Notes under the pieces: generated by a model
Told to the model about the DNA's origin: nothing
Seen by the model: the letters and a program-made list of their open reading frames with translations, nothing else
The model's database searches: none
Program-made: the position numbers and the translations under genes
Source of the DNA: Coemansia sp. RSA 922
Lineage: Eukaryota; Kickxellomycota; Kickxellomycetes; Kickxellales; Kickxellaceae
Assembly: GCA_027577415.1 (NCBI GenBank)
Contig: JANBQS010000314.1
Coordinates: 1-21,332, forward strand
Length of the DNA stretch: 21,332 bases
Direction of reading: 5' to 3'
Part shown: positions 16,121 through 21,332 of the stretch, one piece after another
How the letters are laid out: every line of letters starts with the position of its first letter
Numbering within the stretch: position 1 is the first letter of the stretch

Positions 16121-18430
16121 TTAAGCAGCGTGTGCCTGGCGGGCAGCGACAGCAACAGCGACCAAGTTAGTCAGCGACTCCTTGACCTCAGGCCAGCCAC
16201 GGGTCTTGAGACCGCAGTCGGGGTTAGCCCACAGGTTCTCCGCGGGGATGTACTTTTGCAAGGCAGCAAAGCGCGCGGCCATCTCCTCGACCGAGGGGAC
16301 ACGCGGCGAGTGGATGTCGTAGAGACCCGGACCGATCTCAGCAGCGTAGCCGTGGACCTCGAGGGCGCCCAGAAGCTTGAGGTCGGACTTTGAATTCTCG
16401 ATAGTAATGACATCAGCGTCGAGGCTCTTGATAGCAGTGAAGATCTCGTTAAAGTCGCTGTAGCAGAAGTGCGTGTGGATCTGAGTCTCGTTACGCACGC
16501 CAGTAGTCGCCAGACGGAAGACATCAACAGACCACTTGAGATACGCCTCGTAATCGGCCTTGCGCAGTGGCAGACCCTCGCGGATAGCGGGCTCATCGAC
16601 CTGGATCACGCGGATACCAGCAGCCTCCAGGTCAACGACCTCATCGCGGATAGCCAAGGCGATCTGGCCAGCAGTCTGCGAGCGGGGCTGGTCATCGCGC
16701 ACAAACGACCACTGCAGAATAGTCACTGGACCAGTGAGCATACCCTTGACGGGCTTGTTGGGCGAGCACGACTGGGCGAACTTTGCCACATCGACAGTCA
16801 TAGCGTGTGGGCGCGAGACATCGCCAAAGATGACTGGCGGCTTGACGCAGCGCGAGCCGTACGACTGGACCCATCCGCGCTTAGTGAAAACAAAGCCCTC
16901 GAGGTGCTCGCCAAAGAACTCCACCATGTCAGTACGTTCAAACTCACCGTGAACCAGGACATCGAGTCCAGCCTCGTCTTGCCACTCGATGCATTTGCGA
17001 GTCTCGACGTCGAGGAACTGCAAGTACTCCTCCTGGCTCAAAGCGCCCCTGCGGAACTGCGCGCGCGCCTTGCGCACCTCGGCCGTCTGCGGGAACGATC
17101 CGATAGTAGTGGTCGGGAACAAGGGAAGCTTGAGCGTGTCGCGCTGTACTGCCTGCCGCACGTTGAACGCCGCCTGGCGGGTGTATGACGACTCGTCGAG
17201 AGCTGCCAGCCGCTGCTGAACGGCAGGGCGAGTAATGCGCTCCGACTGCTGGCGGCTCAAAACATTGGCCGCGTTGCGCTGCAGCTGCTCGGCAACCGAG
17301 TCGCGGTCGGCGATGGCAGCGGCGAGAATAGTGATTTCCTCGACCTTCTCCTCGGCAAACGACAGCCAGCCCAGCGTCTCCTCGTCGAGGTGCCCAGCCT
17401 CAGGCTTGAGCGAGTGTGGCGAGTGCAAGAGCGAGCACGAGCTGCTGACCCAAACTGGGGCCGCAGACTGCCGTGCGCTAGTGATTTTGGCAAGGGTAGC
17501 CAGCTGCTTGTCCAAGTTAGCCTTCCAGATGTTGCGACCGTTAATCAGACCAGCAGAGATGACCTTGTCGGCGGGGATAACCTCAAGCGCAGAGTCCAAG
17601 TCAGCTGCACCACGGACTAGATCCAAGTGGATGCCGTGTACGGGAAGAGTAGCGGCCCAGGAGAGGTTGTCACCGAGACGGCCAAAGTAGCTAGTCAACA
17701 GGTACTTGAGGCCAGAGACTTGAGCGAACTCGGCATAGGCCTGGGCAAAGGCGGGCTGGTAGACAGCAGCATCGAGATCAAGCGATAGCACGGGCTCGTC
17801 CACTTGTACCCACTCAGCGCCAGCAGCCGCCAGCTGGCCAAAGAGCTCGACGTAGACAGGAAGAAGGCTGGCCAAATGGTCCAACGGCTTGGTTGACGAG
17901 CCCTTGGCGGTCTTGCTAAGCGCCAAAAGAGAAACGGGACCGAGAACAACAGGACGAGCAGCGTAGCCGAGAGCCTTGGCCTCCTTGAACTCGTCAACGA
18001 CCTTGGTCGAGTGCAGGCTAAACGCCTGGTTGTCGGCGACCTCAGGCACCATGTAGTGGTAGTTAGTGTCGAACCACTTTTTCATCTCGAGCGACGGAAC
18101 GTCAATACCGATAGACTTGTTTTGTAGACCGCGGCCCATAGCGAAATACGCCTGTGTACCGGCGTTGTCAACTTGCTGGTAACGCTCGGGAATAATACCA
18201 GCGGCAAACGCTGCGTCTAGGACGTGGTCGTAGTACGAAAAGTCGCCCACTGGGACTTCCGTGAGACCATACGATGTCTGGAGTGCCCAGTGGTCAGCGC
18301 GGAGTTGCTTGCTGCCCTCAGCCAGTTCTTGCTCAGTAACCTTGCCCGACCAAAAGCCCTCGACGAGTTTCTTGAGTTGACGGTCAGATCCCATGCGAGG
18401 GAAGCCGAGAATAGTAGACTTGATAGACAT
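16121..18430 (-). CDS. MET6: Cobalamin-independent methionine synthase (5-methyltetrahydropteroyltriglutamate-homocysteine methyltransferase)
   Basis: 769 aa, full family length. It transfers the methyl group of 5-methyltetrahydrofolate polyglutamate to homocysteine, the last step of methionine synthesis, in the cytosol. The N-terminal domain opens TILGFPRMGSDRQLKKLVEG-like; the catalytic C-terminal domain starts near LPLFPTTTIGSFPQT and carries FGEHLEGF, LTGPVTILQWSFVR, IQVDEPAIREGLPL, and zinc ligands His654 and Cys656 (IHTHFCYSDF), Glu678 (ITIENSKS) and Cys739 (NPDCGLKTRGW). All ligands are intact. ATG at 18428-18430, stop TAA. G/C-ending codons are strongly preferred, more than in the small accessory genes, which suggests high expression. 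A TATA box lies 107 bp upstream. Confidence 0.98.
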   Translation of the reverse strand: MSIKSTILGFPRMGSDRQLKKLVEGFWSGKVTEQELAEGSKQLRADHWALQTSYGLTEVPVGDFSYYDHVLDAAFAAGIIPERYQQVDNAGTQAYFAMGRGLQNKSIGIDVPSLEMKKWFDTNYHYMVPEVADNQAFSLHSTKVVDEFKEAKALGYAARPVVLGPVSLLALSKTAKGSSTKPLDHLASLLPVYVELFGQLAAAGAEWVQVDEPVLSLDLDAAVYQPAFAQAYAEFAQVSGLKYLLTSYFGRLGDNLSWAATLPVHGIHLDLVRGAADLDSALEVIPADKVISAGLINGRNIWKANLDKQLATLAKITSARQSAAPVWVSSSCSLLHSPHSLKPEAGHLDEETLGWLSFAEEKVEEITILAAAIADRDSVAEQLQRNAANVLSRQQSERITRPAVQQRLAALDESSYTRQAAFNVRQAVQRDTLKLPLFPTTTIGSFPQTAEVRKARAQFRRGALSQEEYLQFLDVETRKCIEWQDEAGLDVLVHGEFERTDMVEFFGEHLEGFVFTKRGWVQSYGSRCVKPPVIFGDVSRPHAMTVDVAKFAQSCSPNKPVKGMLTGPVTILQWSFVRDDQPRSQTAGQIALAIRDEVVDLEAAGIRVIQVDEPAIREGLPLRKADYEAYLKWSVDVFRLATTGVRNETQIHTHFCYSDFNEIFTAIKSLDADVITIENSKSDLKLLGALEVHGYAAEIGPGLYDIHSPRVPSVEEMAARFAALQKYIPAENLWANPDCGLKTRGWPEVKESLTNLVAVAVAARQAHAA

Positions 18431-19688
18431 TTTTTTTTGATATGACGGATGCGCTTCAAAAAAATTATAAAAGAAAAATGGAGAAAATGTTGGAGGATAT
18501 TGAAAAATATGTAAGAACTGGGAGGAAGAGGGCTCTCTTTATATAGCATTTTGACACTGGCATTTCTTGCATTTTCACTCATGCGCCCACTCCGCCAGGC
18601 CAAAAAACACTACCATCTCCTTCTCCCCCAAACCCCATTCACAGCAATAATCACAGGCATGAAATGCTCACACATCAGTGGCGTTGGGGGGCAACCGTGA
18701 ATAACAGCCGAGGATCGACAGTGAGCAAATGGGAAAATGGGGATAGTGCGGCTGCACAAGCACGCCTTTTTCGCTCACAAAGCAATAACAATGGATAGCA
18801 GAGCCAGCAAGTATAATGCGGATATACACAAAAACGACGGGAAAAGCAGTTGCAAATCTTTTTTCCTTTTCCCTTGCCCGAAACGTCCGCCCCGCCCATT
18901 TTCAAAGGCTGTTGTGAGGATTGGTAGTAAGAGCGGCCAGCAGGAAGGTAACAGCCGGGAGTTCTGGCCTGCATAATAGTGGTGGCCACTGATCCCAGAG
19001 AACTGTGGACGTGCGGAAACGGCCAGCAGACTCCTGATTTCCCGCCGTGAACTGGATTCTAGGCTATAATATCACTGACTCAAATAGCGTTCATTGTTGT
19101 GAGTCAATGTCTCCGATGTATTTCACAGTAGAAATGAAGCAGGAAACTAGCATACAGCGATGACACCGAGCGAAAGGTGGCGTAATAGACACCATTAGTT
19201 AGCTGAGGATAATGTTTTTGGAACGTTCAAGGCAGCATGCAGCGGCACTACTCCTCAAGCACTCTCTAAACGTTATTCCCAGAAGCTACCAAATAGGCTG
19301 CTATCGCATGTAAAGGAGTATTTGCTTTAAAGCGAAGTGTTGCTACACCCTTGAGAGCGCAGAGAGAAACAAGCATGATGTATTCTTAGACAGAAGAAAG
19401 CTGTAAAAAAGATTTCTCTACTGAATGATATTAGCAAAACACCACATGAATAGCAAGTGGTACATACTGGCATACACACATTTCAACTAGAGACAGCGAA
19501 AAGAGAAAACCAGTTTTTAGCAACACGCACTTGAGATTTTTACCAACCAAGAAACATATGCCGCAGAACCACTAGCTTTGTTGAACGTGAATGATGACCT
19601 TCCACATAATTGATGCCAAACATGCAAGAGTTGCTGTAAGCCTTAGACTCGACAATAGTCTCTAAAAATAAAGAGGTCAGGAAGTTTC
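18431..19688. other. 1.26-kb gene-free region between MET6 and small gene D
   Basis: The first 250 bp are the MET6 promoter. The rest has no convincing protein or RNA gene: open frames at 18675-18989 and 18737-18976 are mutual shadows without domain signal. Composition shifts from mixed to A/T-rich after about 19050, marking the edge of the housekeeping block. Confidence 0.45.
18537..18545 (-). promoter_or_regulatory. TATA box of MET6
   Basis: The minus strand reads TATATAAAG, 107-115 bp before the ATG. No CACGTG Cbf1-type site was seen close by. Confidence 0.5.
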
Positions 19689-20132
19689 CTAATATGGACG
19701 TGAATAGGGATCAAGTTCCTTTAATCTACAGGCTATTTCCTCGGGCACTGGCATCACAGCTCCTTCTTTAGAATAAGCAACAACTGACACTCCGTTATTA
19801 GTACCCCTATCATCTGAGATTAAAACAAGACTACTAAAGAGTCCTGTATCATATACATTATTCTCATTGACAAAATTGCCTTCATCTTCAAAGTTCTCTT
19901 CATTGTCAAATATATCATTATCGCCAATATTCTCATCATCCATCCAAAGCGCCTTGACAATAACAAAGTCGGTACCTTTGAATGCTTTTTCCAATATACT
20001 CGTTACCTTGGCAAATGTAGCATCGAGGGAGTAAGCGACTATAAACTCCTTTCCATTGTATTTCTCTTTAAGGTGTTGTGGAGTATCTACAACAGATTTA
20101 TAATATATTCCGTCAATAGTAGCAGCTGGCAT
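19689..20132 (-). CDS. Small unrecognised protein D (147 aa) with an acidic Asn/Asp/Glu stretch
   Basis: ATG at 20130-20132 (MPAATIDGIYY); a longer frame to 20183 would need a TTG start. Stop TAG at 19689. No known domain, signal peptide or membrane segment. Apparent order: strand (EFIVAYSLD), helix (TFAKVTSILEKAFKG), strand (DFVIVKALWMDD), an acidic stretch of about 25 residues with repeated D/N-E-x-N-F/I units (IFDNEENFEDEGNF), strands (FSSLVLISDD, VSVVAYS), then VPEEIACRLKELDP. The strand-helix-strand core and the final strand-Pro-helix resemble the small genes on the left arm. Grouping with them is inference; identity is low. The TATA box about 110 bp upstream is clear. Confidence 0.6.
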   Translation of the reverse strand: MPAATIDGIYYKSVVDTPQHLKEKYNGKEFIVAYSLDATFAKVTSILEKAFKGTDFVIVKALWMDDENIGDNDIFDNEENFEDEGNFVNENNVYDTGLFSSLVLISDDRGTNNGVSVVAYSKEGAVMPVPEEIACRLKELDPYSRPY

Positions 20133-21256
20133 AATAAGGCGGAAAACTGGGCAAAAACTTGTGTGTGTTGGTTGACTTGACAAATAAAATATGAGGAGTG
20201 AGAATAATGAGAAACGGGCTTCAATACTTGTTCAGGCAGAACCCTTTATATAATACATCAGTTGCAGGAAACACACTGTTTGAGTGCAGAGGATGCCCAA
20301 CAAACTGTCCAATTCCTTTTTGCAAAGCAATGATGTATTTAGTTGACTGCACAATAAATTGGTTTTCTTTCTTGAAAAAGAACACAGTGCCTTTGAAAGA
20401 GACCAAACAAGCCAATTCGCATACCAATGATGTAGCTGAGAGCTCTCGCACGCAAAGAACATTTGAAAGCAATGATGACGAGGTGTGAAGTGCAAGTACA
20501 ATTCAACATTCAAAATAGTAATGCTTCCTTTGAAGAAAGGAAATCATGTGTTCAATGTGTGTCTTCTTGCAGCAGCCAAATTTTCCTTTACGTTTTCTAT
20601 TGTCGAGCATCCTTTGGATACATCATTTGTTCGTTGCTGTGAGTTGAATGTCAAAACATTTGATTGTAGCTTCACTCTTCAGCCTACAAAATACTTTAAC
20701 AAGCGGCTTTTCCTACTTCAGTGGATGCATGGCTGGAGGGAATATGTACATGGGGTGTTTGCACCTTTTCCCTCTCCATATACAAACTATCAAGTTGTTC
20801 TCTAGCCAAATAATCACTTTGCACTAATGTAACACTGAATCACACACTCTCCATAGTCATTTCTAATAGAATCATGCTAGATCGTTGTCAAGAGCTGTCA
20901 AAACAACAGTTACTCGGAATTATAGCAGGCTGCGTGAGTGCCACTACAGGTGTTATGTCATATAACTTGGCATGCACAACGCGTATCATGTCCATATATA
21001 TTTCTAGATTCGCTTCTTTGTTGCTATCAATATATTTGAACTAGCTGAGAAAATAAAATTCCAACAAAAAACTATTTAATAATATGGAGTGCACTAAGAA
21101 AGTCGTAACGTAATGCACTCATAGTGCTTGTCAACCAAAAAGCATAATATGTAAATCACTAGCATGGTAAGCATGAAACACAAGCTCATGGTTGCTGTCA
21201 AACATACTAATGCGTGGCTTCACTTTTAACCGTTAATGGCTCTAATAACAAAGATG
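20133..21256. other. 1.1-kb A/T-rich region, no recognisable gene
   Basis: It holds the promoter of small gene D, an imperfect stem of GAGTGCA/TGCACTC at 21087-21120, and overlapping open frames on both strands (20198-20488, 20232-20513, 20485-20805) with no domain signal. I regard these as chance. The right end is 3' flank of the partial gene at 21257. Confidence 0.4.
20242..20252 (-). promoter_or_regulatory. TATA box of small gene D
   Basis: The minus strand reads TATATAAAGGG, 110-120 bp before the ATG at 20132. Confidence 0.5.
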
Positions 21257-21332
21257 TTAGACTAAAATCTCACATGTATCTTCCGCATAGTTTACTTTAC
21301 CCCTGATAAATTCGGCTACATCATTTGGCACA
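21257..21332 (-). CDS. C-terminal end of a possible further small-family gene (5' end outside window)
   Basis: Reading in from the window edge on the minus strand, codons from 21331 give VPNDVAEFIRGKVNYAED, then TCEILV and TAA at 21257-21259. The opening VP plus amphipathic helix matches the C-terminal VPEEIACRLKEL of the gene at 19689 and NIPKWIHSIVDG of the gene at 1107. With only 24 residues this is tentative, but the strand, composition and location fit. Confidence 0.35.
   Translation of the reverse strand, partial: VPNDVAEFIRGKVNYAEDTCEILV

Noticed and set aside
20198..20805. Open frames of 79-106 codons upstream of small gene D
   Set aside because: They overlap each other on both strands, have no domain or family resemblance, and cover the TATA region of gene D.
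21087..21120. GAGTGCA/TGCACTC inverted repeat as a functional hairpin
   Set aside because: A 7-bp stem with a 20-base loop is weak, and such pairs are expected by chance in a window of this size.

Overview
The window looks like nuclear DNA of an early-diverging fungus. The recognisable proteins are eukaryotic and fungal in type: Csl4, a Rer2-type cis-prenyltransferase, a CSC1/DUF221 channel and a yeast-length MetE/Met6. Genes are compact and almost intron-free, intergenic DNA is A/T-rich, and the central genes are richer in G+C. A Kickxellomycotina fungus such as Coemansia would fit, but that placement is inference.

Left arm (1 to about 7100). The window opens with the last 42 codons of a plus-strand gene. 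It then runs into A/T-rich accessory DNA holding small minus-strand genes of one unrecognised protein family (302-655, 2600-3028, 6447-6875, probably 1107-1490), mixed with gene remains. The remains are a truncated HMG-box reading frame (1965-2249), a broken GH63 processing alpha-glucosidase I gene (4039-6000) and a weak lysine-rich relic (3812-4033). Two family genes lie in a roughly 950-bp duplicated block, about 96% identical (2285-3235 and 6133-7082). Their coding parts differ by 14 bases in 11 codons, and every changed codon changes the amino acid.

Central block (7484-18430). This is a tidy housekeeping cluster: an unrecognised 159-aa helical protein (+), an ITPase/Ham1 (-), a Cdc25-like rhodanese phosphatase/arsenate reductase (+) from a 129-bp divergent promoter, exosome subunit Csl4 (+), a dolichol-type cis-prenyltransferase (+), cysteine dioxygenase (-), a CSC1-like mechanosensitive/osmosensitive channel with one 127-nt intron (-) and cobalamin-independent methionine synthase (-). 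They do not form one pathway. Cysteine dioxygenase and methionine synthase both belong to sulfur amino acid metabolism but have separate promoters.

Right arm (18431-21332). About 1.26 kb with no gene leads to another small minus-strand gene (19689-20132), then 1.1 kb without a recognisable gene, then the C-terminal end of a further small minus-strand frame cut by the window edge (21257-21332).

The best candidate for something undescribed is the small-protein family: compact, predicted beta-alpha-beta proteins of about 105-147 aa, all on one strand, mostly with a TATA-like box about 100-125 bp upstream of the ATG, and with a duplicated pair that appears to have diverged under selection for amino acid change. 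No function can be assigned from sequence alone.
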